A DNA stretch of 64,000 nucleotides, taken from positions 992,001 through 1,056,000 of the forward strand of contig KV748224.1 of assembly GCA_001692895.1 (NCBI GenBank). Reading direction: 5' to 3'. Position 1 is the stretch's first letter. Each line of letters begins with the position of its first letter. The translations under genes and the position numbers were made by a program. The DNA comes from Cenococcum geophilum 1.58. Lineage: Eukaryota > Ascomycota > Dothideomycetes > Gloniales > Gloniaceae. Shown here one piece after another: positions 14,706 through 25,700 of the stretch. The notes under the pieces are model-generated. The model saw only the letters and a list, made by a program, of their open reading frames with translations. It did not search any database and was not told the origin of the DNA.

Positions 14706-15074
14706 TATTACGGAGCGAGTATAAGCGGCGGTAATATATAGCAAGGTAGATATTATTAAGCTATATACATAAACTGTGTAAGAAGTCAAGACGTTACATA
14801 AGGAAAGAAGGTAGAAAAACGGGAAGAAAGGGTATATATTGTAGACTTAGTTACTTAGTCAATACGTATATAGAGTAGAATAGGATTTAGGTAGTAGTCC
14901 TGGCAGGACTTAGTAGGATTTAGTAGAACTTAGTGGAATATAGTAGAATGTGGTAAGTTACCATTAAATTGCCACAGATTTCTATTAAATTGCCGTCTTA
15001 TAGTTGGTCTTTAGTTGCTAAGTTAGTAGAAATAGGTAAACGTATATAAGGTGTCACAGGGGTATCCCATAATA
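14706..15074 (-). repeat. 3' LTR of D1 (369 bp)
   Basis: It is homologous to 22664-23033 and, in reverse complement, to the D2 LTRs. A polypurine-type tract, seen as a run of C on the plus strand at about 15077-15085, borders it on the internal side and fixes the orientation. Confidence 0.87.
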
Positions 15075-18000
15075 GTACCCCCCCTTTAAACTCGAGCTTC
15101 TGCGAGATAGGGCTATAGGAGTTCTAGGTGGAGTTTATAAAAGTCTTTTACGGCTTATATAAGTCCTATAGAGTTAACAGGTTCCTATAAGGGCTTAGTA
15201 TAGCCTCTCCACTTTATAAGATATATATATTAGCGTTTCCGTTTATTATATTTAATATTATTAATTCTTTTAATAAAGTACTTATCCTTACCGTCCACCT
15301 TAACTAGTGGGGGAGGGTCCTATATCTATCTAGGCAGGGCGTCTAATATGGGGGTAGTAGGGTAGAGGACTAACGTATAAAATACAGGGTAGATTTTAAC
15401 CGTATTAGGGAGCTTCAGTTAGTAAGTATAAGGAAAGATAACCTTTTTAACCTTATAAGGGCCAGCATTCTTCTAATTAAGTTTCTTAGTAGGTCATTTT
15501 ATATTTAGATTTCTTATATCTAGCCAGACAAAATTACCAATTTAGTAGACTGGTGCTAGGGTTTGTTTCTTATTTACTGCGGATTTATGGATAGATTAAG
15601 CCTATATTATCTTATTAGTAAGAAACTGTTATAGTTCCTCTATCTTTTTTACGAATTTATTTACTTTTATAACTTATAAGGCGTAATAAGCAGAGCAAGG
15701 AACATTATTAAAGGGTTTAAAACCCATTTATAGGTGCTAGCCGTAATTAGCTAGAAATGGGGAGACTTTCGTGGGTTTTAAGACGGAATTATTTATAGTA
15801 AACTTGGTAAATGCGAGCTAGTTAATATAGTTATCTTATAAATATAACGTATATATCCGAATATACTATTCTATTATAGTATTTATGCATTCCGTTTAAC
15901 TATCCATTTCTAGGTAATATATAGTAGATAATAGTGCTTTAATGCGGAGTTAAGTAGTTAGTTCTTTCTAAAATGCTAAGATAAACTAACTACCTTTATT
16001 AGCGATAATTGTTTTAGGGAGTCTATAGAGTTTTTATACATAATCTAGGAATAGTTAGGCGACGGCAGGCGTTAATATATCGGGATAGGCGATTAAGTAT
16101 CTTATCTTAGATAGTCGGTCTATAACTACTATAATATTTATATAGCCTCTACTTTTAGGGAGGTTAATAATAAAGTCAATTAAGATATCCTTCTATTATT
16201 AGTTTAGAATAGGTAGTAGCTTTAAAAGACCGTTATACGTCTTATATAAGGCTTTAGCTTATCAGCAGGTATAGCAGCTAGAGATATACCTTCGTGTTAT
16301 ATTATATATATTCGGCTAGTAATACTCCCGTTAGAGTAGTTCTAGGGTTTTTTTTAGCCTGGGTGGCTGGTGACAGGTAGATTATATATATATTTAAAGA
16401 GCTTAAGCTTAAGCTTATTATAATTAGGGATAACTAGATAGTTCCAGTAATATAAGAGGTTTCCGCGAGCTTTGTATTTACTTAAAGAAATCTTTTTAAA
16501 ACGTCTAACGCTATCTTAAATTAGCTTAAGCGTTTCTTAGATAAACTCGTTATTTAGGTATTTATTAACTATAATCTATTTAATTAGTTAATTAGTTATT
16601 TTAAGGACGTGTACTATAAGGCCTTTAGTAGGAGGGTTAAATAGTTTAGGGTAAAGCAGGGTCTGATTTTAGTAAGAGCGCGCTTCTTTTAGGGCTAGCG
16701 CGTCTTGCGAGCGTTAGGTTAGGGTATTAGGCTTCTAACCTTAGACGCCTAGGCGGTATATAATTAAGAATTAGAAGCGTAATAGATATTTTAACTAATG
16801 GGCCTAATAATAACTTAGCTGTTTTATGGTTGTAAAGTACTATAGGTTCTTATAGTCGCTAAGGACCTTAATTAGAAATCTGGCGCCTTTTAGTCTGGGT
16901 TACTATTGCTTAAAGCATCTAATAATAGCTAGTAATTCTTTATTATAGATCTTATAATTATATTTAGTAGGGCTTAGTTATTTTAAAAAGTATACTACCA
17001 GGTATAATACTTCTTCTTTATTATATTAAGATAGAATGCCTCTAGTAACATAATTAGATAAGTTAGCTTTTATAAAACTTATTCGTTCTAGGTTAAAGTA
17101 TTAGAGTATAGGTATAGTAGTAAATATAACCTTTAAATAAGTAAAGGCCTTTTTATATTCCTTGTTAAAAATAAAAGCTTTATCCTTTTGGGTTAGAGTA
17201 ATAAGGAGTAAAACTAGGGTAGAGAAGTTATTAATAAACCGTTAGTAGAAATTAGCAAATCCTATAAAGGCTCTTACATCCTTAACGTTCTCGGGTTCTT
17301 ACTAGTTTATAATTACTTTAACTTTCTTTAGGCCTATTTATATACTATTTATAAAAATAAGGAGTCTAAGATATAGGACTTCCGTTTTATAAATCTTGTA
17401 TTTATCTATATCTAGTTATAGACTAGCTCCGTATAGGGCTTATAGAATAAGATTAACATATTTCCAATATTTAGTTAGGTTATTACTATATATTAGAATG
17501 TCGTTAATATAAGTAGTATAAAAGATGTCTAGGTAGGGATGTAGGGTATTATTTACGTAATATTAAAACGAGCTTAGAGCATTTGTGAGGCCAAATGGCG
17601 TTACTCAGTATTTAAATAATCTATACTAAGTACGAAATGTAGTAAGCTATTTATCTCCTTTTGCTATATAGAGGCGGTTAAATATAGAGATAATATTAAG
17701 CTTCATATAGTAGCGAGCCTTACTTAGTTAGTTTAGTGTCTCCTATATTAATAGGATCGGATATTAGTTCTTAACGGTAACGGCGTTAAGAGCTTAGTAG
17801 TTTATATAGAAGCGCAGACCGCCGCCGGGTTTCTTAATAAAGATTATTAGTACGGCTATAGGTGACAAGCTTGCTCTAATAAATCCTTTACTTAGGTTCT
17901 TATCTAAATACTTTTAAAGCACTTAGAGTTTGTTTTAAGATATCTTATATAGGAGTTTAAATCCAGGCTACTTTTCTTCTTTAAGTATAATCTTATAGTC

Positions 18001-19129
18001 GTATAATTGGTATTCCGGTAGCTTATCGGCTTCCTTTTATAAAAATACTTCTAGGCGGTTATAGTACTCTACTAGTACCTTCGTAGCAGGGTTAGTATGC
18101 TTCTTTAGTGCTAAGGCCTTCTTAATATTAGCTATAGTAATAGCAAAGATTATATATTCAGGTTTCTTAGTAAGTTATACTAGCGGAATAGCTCTAATTA
18201 TACGGATATCTAGGGTGCTAAGCTCGCTTAGATTGTCCATAGTTTCTTATTTAGGTTTAGGTTCGGTATTAGGTATAGAGTTAGTATTAGATTTAGGCTT
18301 AGGTTCTTTAAGAATCCTTTTTATAGTAGAATACTAGTCCTTCTAGTATTTTTATATATTAAGCTTAAGCTTCTACTTGGCTTGGGGCGGTATAGTGCTT
18401 AGTAATAACTTATAGAATTTAGTAGAGTTTTCGGATCCTTAGTGGATGTCGGTAGAATTCTTATATTAGTGGAATTTGGTAGATTCCTTAGGTATAGGGT
18501 AGATAGTTATAGAAATTTTAGACTAGTAGATTTTAGTAGATTTTTTAGATATTAGTTTTAGGCCTAAGCAGCGGGTTATAATGCACTTCTGCTTATAACG
18601 GGAGGCGGTAAATAGAAGCTTAAGGTTGTTTTAATTAATAGTTACCTTATATAGTTTTATCTAGGGTTATTTAAGGATTACTAGGTAACCGAGGGTGGTA
18701 ATAAAAAGCTTAATTAGTTCTTTATAGTTTAGGTATTAGAGTTTTAGGGTTACTATATAGGTAATACGGCCTAAGATGGTGCGTTTACTATTAAATCCAA
18801 ATACGTTAATATGCCGGTTAAGGGGGGTTAGGGTAAAACTATTATCTTACGCAAAGATCTTATTAATAAATCCTATGCCGCTAGCTCCTGTGTTAATTAG
18901 GATTTAAGCATTAGCCTATTAATTATTCTGCTAAAGACGGCAGTTAATAGTTATACTATGGTCCCAAGAGTCGAAGTTCGTAACGTTAAATGCGTTTAAT
19001 GAGATCCTATACATCGGCAAAATATGGTACCCTTTCAATGGCCTCAATGGTTGGTGGTTGACGCAATTGGCGCGCAGTTGAGGTCATTTGGCAACTCGAC
19101 CGACTAGCCTATGTCGTGTTTTTTTGACA

Positions 19130-19190
19130 CGCAGCCTGCGCGCAGCCTGCGCGCAACCTGCGCGCAACCTGCCAGCAATCTGCGCATTTG
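19130..19190. repeat. Tandem array 1 in E: about 12-13 bp unit, GCGCGCARCCT type
   Basis: There are four to five copies of a GC-rich unit with consensus around CAGCCTGCGCG, decaying toward 19190. It lies just inside the left terminal repeat. Confidence 0.7.
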
Positions 19191-19330
19191 GCAACCATAA
19201 TTATATTTACCTCTTTTATACTAATAGCATATTTTAAATAAATAAAAGCTATTTTAAAGCTATTTATAAGGCTAGCAAAATAAATAATAATATTTTAGAT
19301 AATTTAATATAATATAGCGATGGTTCTCTT

Positions 19331-19705
19331 CTACCTATCTACCTATTAACTTACCTACCTGGCCTATCTACCTACTGCCTGCAATCGCCTACCTGTCTGC
19401 ATTGCCTACCTATCTGCATTTGCCTACCTGTCTGCATTTACCTACCTGTCTGCATTGCCTACCTGCCTGCATTGCCTACCTGTCTGCATTGCCTACCTAA
19501 TCTGCATCGCCTACCTATCTGCATCGCCTACCTGTTTGCATCTGCCTACCTGTCTATATCTGCCTACCCGTCAGCATCTGCCTACCTGTCTGCATCTGCT
19601 TGCCTGTCTGCATCTGCTTACCTGTCTGTATCTGCCTACCTGTCTGCAATCTGCCTACCCGTCAGCATCTCCCCTGTTTATACCTACCTGTCTGTGCTTA
19701 CCTTG
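19331..19705. repeat. Tandem array 2 in E: 17-19 bp unit, CTACCTGTCTGCAT type
   Basis: There are roughly 20 imperfect copies of a pyrimidine-rich unit reading CTACCTGTCTGCATTTGC with small length variants. Because unit length is near a multiple of three, long leucine- and cysteine-rich open frames run through it by chance. These are not genes. Confidence 0.85.
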
Positions 19706-19739
19706 ATTCGATCAATTAATCGAATCGTTTATAGTGTTC

Positions 19740-20215
19740 GCTGGCTAGTCGGTTTGTCGTCTGGTTCTGGCGACGGTCGTCTGGTTCTAGCGACGGTCGT
19801 CTAGTTCTACTGTAACGGTCGTCTGGCTCTGGTAACGGTCGTCGTCTGGCTCTGGTAACGGTCGTTCTGGTTCTGGCGACGGTCGTCTAGTTCTAGCGAC
19901 GGTCGTCTGGTTCTGGCGACGGGCTTCGTCCTTGGTCTCTGCGCGACGGTTCGTTCTGGCTCTGGGCGACGTCGTCTGGTTTTTGGCGACAGTCGTCTTG
20001 ACTCTGGAGACGGTCGTCTGGCTCTGGCGACGGTCGTCTGGTTCTGGTAAACGGTCGTCTGGCTTCTGGTTCTGGCGACGGTCGTCTGCGTTTCTAGCGA
20101 CAGTTGTCTGGCTCTGGCTCATAGTCGTCTGGCCTTACGACGATTGTCTGGTTCTGGCGACGGTCGGTCTGGTTTCTAAGCGATAGTCATCCTAGTTCTA
20201 GCAACGGGTTCCTCT
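19740..20215. repeat. Tandem array 3 in E: about 20 bp unit, GGTCGTCTGGTTCTGGCGAC
   Basis: There are roughly 20 copies with 18-26 bp spacing. On the minus strand the open frame encodes RRQNQTT-like repeats, the expected result of translating a repeat rather than evidence for a protein. Confidence 0.85.
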
Positions 20216-20344
20216 GCTGGCTGCCGTTCTAGTGGCCTCCCTAGGTAGGGAGGATGTAAGGAGGGAAGGAGCGGTAAAAATAAGGCGGCTAAACATAGGC
20301 AAGAGACACGTGTAGACGCTATCGGGAATATAGCGGGGACCCCC

Positions 20345-21110
20345 GATGCAGAAGCTCTCGTGTAGAGCCTCCGTACGCAGAGCCTAGCGCAGAGCCTTGT
20401 GCAGAGCCTCTGTACGTAGAGCTTCGTATAAGAGCTTCGTGTAGAGCTTCGTGTAGAGCCTCCGTATGCAGAGCTTCGCGCAGAGCCTCGTGCAGTAGCT
20501 TCGTGTAGAGGCCTCCGTACGGCAGGAGCTTCGCGCAGGCCTCGTGCAGAGCCTCGTGCAGAGCTTTCGTGCAGAGCACGCCGCTCGTACGCGCGGCTGC
20601 CGCGCAGAGCCTCATGCGAGCTCTACGTGCAGAGCTTCGTGGCAGGCGCTCTCGTAGAAGCACGCGAAGAGCTCTCGCACGCAGAGCCTGAGCTTCGTGC
20701 AGAGCTTCTCCGCTTACGTAGAGCTTCGTGCAGAGTCTTCGTGCAGAGCTTCGTACAGAGCTTCGTGCAGAGCTTCGTGCGGAGAGCTTCGTGCAGAGCT
20801 TCGTGCAGAGCCTCCGTACGCAGAGCCTCGCGCCAAGCCTCGTGCAGAGCCTCTACGTAGAGCTTCGTGCAGAGCCTCCGTAGAGCAGACGCTTCGCGCA
20901 GAGGCTGGTGCAGAGCCTCTGTACTGTAGAGCCTTCGTGTAGAGCTTCGTGTAGAGCTTCGTGTAGAGCTTCGTGTAGAGCTTCGTGTAGAGCTTCGTGT
21001 AGAGCCTTGTGCAGAGCCTCGTGTAGAGCTTCGTGTAGAGCTTCGTGTAGAGCTTCGTGTAGAGCTTCGGTGTAGAGCCTTGTGCAGAGCCTTGTGCAGA
21101 GCCTCTAAGT
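20345..21110. repeat. Tandem array 4 in E: 12 bp unit, AGAGCTTCGTGC
   Basis: There are about 60 copies of a 12 bp unit (AGAGCTTCGTGC or AGAGCTTCGTGT, with AGAGCCTC variants). The most uniform part is 20935-21065. A period of 12 keeps all frames open, which explains the Ala/Leu/His-rich reading frames on both strands. Confidence 0.88.
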
Positions 21111-21164
21111 AATAAGACTATGTAAGATTATATAAGATTGCGTAATTGGCATATAGCTTTACCT

Positions 21165-21415
21165 TAATTGCATATCAAGGAATATACAGTTAGCTTTTAA
21201 AGTTGTTAAATAGGTTAACTGCGTGTCAAGGAATATGCAGTTAGCTTTTAAAGTTGTCAAGTTAGTTAATTGCGTATTAAGTTAGTTAAATTGCATGTCA
21301 AGTTAGTCAATTGCGTATTAAGTTAGTTAAATTGCATATTAAGTTGGTCAATTGCGTGTCAAGTTGGTTAATTGCGTGTCAAGTTGGTTAAATTACATGT
21401 CAATTACGCGAAACG
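21165..21415. repeat. Tandem array 5 in E: about 20 bp unit, CAAGTTGGTTAATTGCGTGT
   Basis: There are about ten copies, starting with longer units that include CAGTTAGCTTTTAAAGTTG and settling into 20-21 bp units. The array ends about 50 bp before the right terminal repeat. Confidence 0.8.
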
Positions 21416-22663
21416 CGCCACACAAAGTCTACTTGAATCTCATCCTGCGAATATTTTCCCGATGTAGCAGAGCTGTCCTAGAGAGCGACTTAGCTCTAGG
21501 ACCTTCCTTTTAGAGGCAATTAGGGTAGGGTTCTTATAGGACGTCGGTTAGAGCTTCGTCCTTATAAATAGTGCTTACTAATTATTAAGCTAGAGCTAGA
21601 TAAAGATTAAGGATAGTAGCTAGAGGATTAGGGCGGTGGACTGCTAGTGTTAACTATTTATAGATCTTTTTAAAAAGGGGCAGAGCAGTAGTTAGAGAGG
21701 TAGGAGTTACTTCTATATTTAAAGCAGAGGCCTAGCTTAATACGTCGTTCTTGTTTAAAGGACCCTAGTAAGGCATATCCTAAGGTCCCAGTGTTAATAT
21801 CTATAGCGTTAGGGTGCTTAGGCTAAGATAATAACTTAGTAGACGTTTATAGGGTTGCTATATTATATTGGGGGGCGGGCTTTGGTATTGGGCGTAGTAT
21901 ATTATTATACTATTTATTAATGACGTTTACGCAGGCATTAAGGGCTCCTAGTAGGTCTACGCCTATTAGGGAGGTTTTTAGTTTAGGGCTTAAAGATTTA
22001 ATGAGGCTATTAATTAGTGCGGAGTTATTCTAGCCTATTTCCCTTACGTAACAGTTAAATTCGGAGAAGTATATTAGGAAACTTTTCGTTTCTTAAGCTA
22101 TATAGTTTATCTTTCTCTAAGCAGTAGCTTAGCGGTTTAGGTTACTGTATAAGACTTTAAGAAGTACAACTAGGCTTTATACTAAGGTTAGCTACTTTTC
22201 CTCCTAGTTAACTTAGGGCGTAACAGAGTTAATTAGCTTATTTTTAAGCTAGCTTAAAAATAATCGGAGTTTTTATTATTTATTAGTAAATACTAGGGGA
22301 TCTAGTAGTCGTTCGGATTGTTTTAGTATAGTAGTTAGTTTAAGGTAGATAGTTACTATAGGTTTAGGGCTTACGTTCCACGTATTTATCTCTAACGATA
22401 GTACTTGGTCTTAAGGCCCTAATATAGGCATCTTAAGTATGCGGATTTCTTCTTAGAGGTCCTTAATTAATCGCTAGTGTTATACTTCTTATTCGGCTTA
22501 TTATTAATTTAAAGTAGCTTAGTTTTATATAAGGGCGTCTATAAAAGACTTTTATATTTCTGCTAGTTATTCTTAAACTGCGAATATAATACTAGCGGCC
22601 ATTATAGGGGCTTTAGGGTCGTTTTATATTTTAGAGGTAGTATATAAAGTTAATATAACGTAG

Positions 22664-23033
22664 TGTTATAGAGCGAGTATAAGCGGCGGTAATATATAAC
22701 AAGGTAGATGTTATTAAGCTATATATATAAACTGTATAAAAAGTTAAGACGTTATATAAGGAAAGAAGGTAGGAAAACGGGAAGAAAGGGTATATATTGT
22801 AGACTTAGTTGCTTAGTTAATACGTATATGGAGCAGAATAGGATTTTAGGTAGTGGTCCTAGTAGAACTTAGTAGGATTTAGTAAAACTTAGTGGAATAT
22901 AGTAGAATATGGCAAGTTGCCGTCAGATTGCCGCAGATTGCTATTAGATTGCTATTTTATGGTCAATCTCTAGTTACTAAGTCAGTAGAAACAGGTGGAC
23001 GTGTATAAGGTGTTATGGGGGTGTCCTATAACA
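22664..23033 (-). repeat. 5' LTR of D1 (370 bp)
   Basis: This is a direct copy of 14706-15074. It is followed by CCTAT at 23034-23038, the duplicated target. Confidence 0.87.
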
Positions 23034-24409
23034 CCTATATAGTATATCGCAATACTAGAACTAGTATATAAAAATATTAAACTACTAGCTTATAAAGTAG
23101 ATATATATAGAGGATAAAAGGAAGGTAAATAGTAAGTTTTAAAGATTATTAGTTATAAGGATATTAATAATAAAATATAGTATAAAATAAAGTTAATAGG
23201 CTATAATAAGACTACCTAAAAACTACTATAGAATTTAAAGAACGCTATAGAAAAGGTATAGGAGTATTAAAAGAAAATAGGCTAGGCAGCATTAAGAAAA
23301 AGCTAAAGGTAATAGACGAGCCAGATTATTTAAGGGATCTACTACTAGTATATAAGTCGTTTCTGCCCCTTCTTAATTAGAATCCTTTTTAGCCTCTTTA
23401 GCCTTAAGTTTAGCTAGCTTTAACTCCTTTAAGCGTACCTTTTTACGCACCCTTTTAAGACGAGATAATTAAGTGTAGGCAGCTAGCCAAGCGTTAAGGA
23501 TTTAAGATTCTTTAGCTTAAAGACGCTAAAATTTAGCTAGGGCTTGCTCTTATTTACTACGTAAATAATCTAAGTTATTATAAGTGGCAAAGAGTTAGTC
23601 TTCTAACTTCTTAGCAGTAGATTAGATTTAAGACCCTATACTAAATTAAATAAAGTATAAGACGTATATACTTAGCGTTAGAGATAGATTAAATATTATA
23701 GGACAACCACATATTCGCTTGCATATACTTAGCGTAAAAAAAGGGTAGTAACTAGGTGGAGCCGTAATTATAATATATACTAACTTCTTTTCCGTATAAT
23801 AAGAATAAGACGGTATAACTTTATTAAGTAAAAGAATTATCGTTACTAGCTAGTTATAATCATTAGATATAAAGGATTTAACAAAAGGCATAAAAAATAA
23901 TAAAGGTCATTAAATTAAGAATAGGAATGCTATACCTTTAATAGATAACTTAAAAATGGGAGAAATCTTTAAGAATAAAGATAAAGTGGAGGGGGATAGT
24001 ATTACGGACCTTATATTAGTAGTAGTAGCACTATTAAAGAGAAATATAAATAGGTTAATTAAAATAGTATAGGAGGCGCTAAAACTAATTAAGCTATAGA
24101 ATAAGGGGTAGTTAAGTTATATAGCTAGTTACGTTATAAGTTTAGAATATAAAAATATAGGAATATAGGAGTATACGCAACGTACTAATATACTTAGTAC
24201 ATTTCTTAGGCGCAGTATTGTGTATTTAAAGGACCTTAGTCTTTACCTAAATAGTTCTCTTCTTTATAGTAAATCTTAGAATATAGTTAGAGTTAATCTA
24301 TTAGGTAACCTACTCTACTAGTTATATTTACTTTGTTAACTTAATCTATACTTATATACCTAGCCTATTAATAAGTCTACTGTAATATTTCCTATAAGGC
24401 TTTATTACA
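23034..24409 (+). mobile_element. A1, segment 3: chromodomain, 3' region and 3' LTR
   Basis: A1 resumes after D1 with the chromodomain region (to about 23290). Then comes a tract that reads better on the minus strand (about 23360-23990, see the antisense tract of A2), and then the LTR. The element ends at 24409, where family B sequence resumes. It is broken many times. Confidence 0.75.
24000..24409 (+). repeat. 3' LTR of A1 (410 bp), variant U3
   Basis: The first 10-12 bases and the right-hand half from about 24225 match other A LTRs. Positions about 24012-24220 do not, so this copy has a different U3 region. See findings. Confidence 0.65.
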
Positions 24410-25276
24410 TAATCTAGTTTAGTAATTAGTCTTTAAATTTACTAATAATCTAATATATACGTTCTTTAGTATTATCTTATATTATTAGCATCTTAAAGAA
24501 GTTATCTACCTTATAAACCTAATTGTCCAATTATTAGGCCCCAGGTTTATGGCGGAGTTCTAAACTACTAAAGGTCTTAGCTAGTTAGTCTATATTCTTT
24601 TTATATTTATCCCTTAACCCATTAAAATTCGTCTAACGGTTATCAGCCAATTAAAGTATCTGGATTAGCGAAAGACACCCAATGAAATCCAGTCGCGAAC
24701 TTAAGCGACCTTAGTGTAGGACTCTAACGGGTTAAGGAATAGCGTAAATATCTTTTAAAGTCCTCCATACCTTTTTAAATAGGTATTAAGTAGCCCTTAG
24801 AAAGCCCTTAGTCCAAGCTAGGTTATAAAAGAACTTATCTAGCCTAGATTAAGTCCTACTAGATTTAAATTTACCCCTAGAGGGTTCTAATATATTTATT
24901 AGTAGCTTCCTTCTATATAGCTTCTAAGAGCCTTATAATAGCTTCCTAATATCCATTTTAGAGGATATTAGTATAAGGCTCCTAACTTTCCAAACTTAGG
25001 CCTAGGGAAGCTCCGGCTATAAAGGTAGTATTAGTACTAGTAGCTAGTATAGGCTTCCTAATAAGGCTTAGGTTTTAAGTTAGTAATTAAATTATATTAC
25101 TTAAAAGAGTAGGCCTGCTTAGCTTATAAGCAGTCTATATACTACTACTATACTAATTATAGGCTTATTTAGCCGTCTTACTTAGAGGTTTATATTATTA
25201 TAATCTCTTGCTATTAAAGGGACCTTTCTACCTTAATATAATGGCTTTTTATAAGATATTTATAGAGTTTCTATTT
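24410..25276 (-). mobile_element. B1, segment: gag region of a family B Ty3/Gypsy element
   Basis: This aligns with 2093-3085 of B2 on the minus strand. It is interrupted by a short inverted-repeat element (24611-24738), and relative to B2 it lacks part of the stretch around 2720-2970. It ends at TATTT (25272-25276), the left target copy of A2. B1 continues at 33164. The left part of B1 lies outside the window beyond A1. It is heavily decayed. Confidence 0.75.
24611..24738. mobile_element. Short inverted-repeat element (MITE-like, about 128 bp) inside B1
   Basis: The ends CCTTAACCCATTA and TAACGGGTTAAGG are inverted copies with one mismatch over 13 bases. Similarity continues to about 18 bases (left AAAATTC, right GACTCTAA in reverse complement). 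The equivalent site in B2 near 2297 (CTATTTATAGTG) is uninterrupted, so this is an insertion, probably with a 2 bp TA-type duplication. The interior contains two hairpins (CTGGATT/AATCCAG, GTCGC/GCGAC). It shows no coding capacity and no RIP signature. Confidence 0.65.
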
Positions 25277-25700
25277 TGTTACGGACGCTTTAAGTATAAT
25301 GTTACGACTACTTAAAGAGGAGTTGGAAGAAGCTAGTTAGTTAATCCAGGCACAGTCTAGGATAGAGCCGATAGAACTATATAACGAGGAATAGTAACTA
25401 AGGTCATATAATGTGCTACGTATTAAACGGGAGGAACGAGAGGAACTTACGTACCTTATATATAAGACGTATATTATATATAAGAAGGGTTTTATAGGAG
25501 TACGGTTATATATTTAAGGACCCTTAGTCCCTACCTAGATAGTTTCTTTCTTATAGTAATTCTTAGAATATAATTAAAGTTAATCTATTAGGCAACCACT
25601 CCACTAGTTGTTATTACTTATTAACTTCTATATTTGCATTTCCTATACACCTAGCCCAATAACGAGCCTACCGTAGTTCCTGCTACAAGGTTCTATTATA
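25277..25700 (+). repeat. 5' LTR of A2 (424 bp)
   Basis: It begins TGTTACGGACGCTTTAAG and ends TCTATTATA, which corresponds to TCCGTTACA in the 3' copy. It is followed by the internal AATTACTACCTAGTTAC block that also follows the A3 5' LTR. Confidence 0.9.

Larger units (their letters stand above)
19012..21464. mobile_element. E: TA-flanked inverted-repeat element packed with tandem arrays (2453 bp)
   Basis: The left end CATCGGCAAAATAT and the right end ATATTTTCCCGATG are inverted copies (13 of 14 match). TA flanks both sides (19010-19011, 21465-21466). D2 near 51080 shows the uninterrupted site with a single TA, so the insertion is exact. TA duplication fits the Tc1/mariner superfamily, but no transposase-like reading frame is visible. 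The interior is a chain of at least five different tandem arrays plus a 120 bp AT-rich stretch at about 19195-19320. Composition is much less RIP-like than the surrounding D1, so it arrived late or is low-copy. It could instead be a non-autonomous element of another TA-targeting group. Confidence 0.78.
14706..23033 (-). mobile_element. D1: Ty3/Gypsy chromodomain element on the minus strand, carrying a nested insertion (8328 bp)
   Basis: It is bounded by LTRs 14706-15074 and 22664-23033. Comparison with D2 (49453-55371) gives the parts in minus-strand order: gag at about 22640-21470, protease about 18960-18600, reverse transcriptase about 17950-17250, RNase H about 17100-16700, integrase about 16400-15450, and chromodomain about 15420-15100. 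Without the nested element at 19012-21464 its length would be 5873 bp, close to 5919 bp for D2. It inserted into A1 at CCTAT, a site visible uninterrupted in A2 near 31793. It is full length, strongly RIP-mutated and broken many times. Confidence 0.87.

Noticed and set aside
19455-20942. Several open frames of 77-114 codons on both strands (Leu/Cys-, Arg/Gln- and Ala/Leu-rich)
   Set aside because: They run through tandem arrays whose period keeps frames open. There is no start context, domain or codon bias, and composition simply mirrors the unit.
19331-21415. Possible CRISPR-like array
   Set aside because: Units are directly adjacent with no unique spacers, and the host is a eukaryote.
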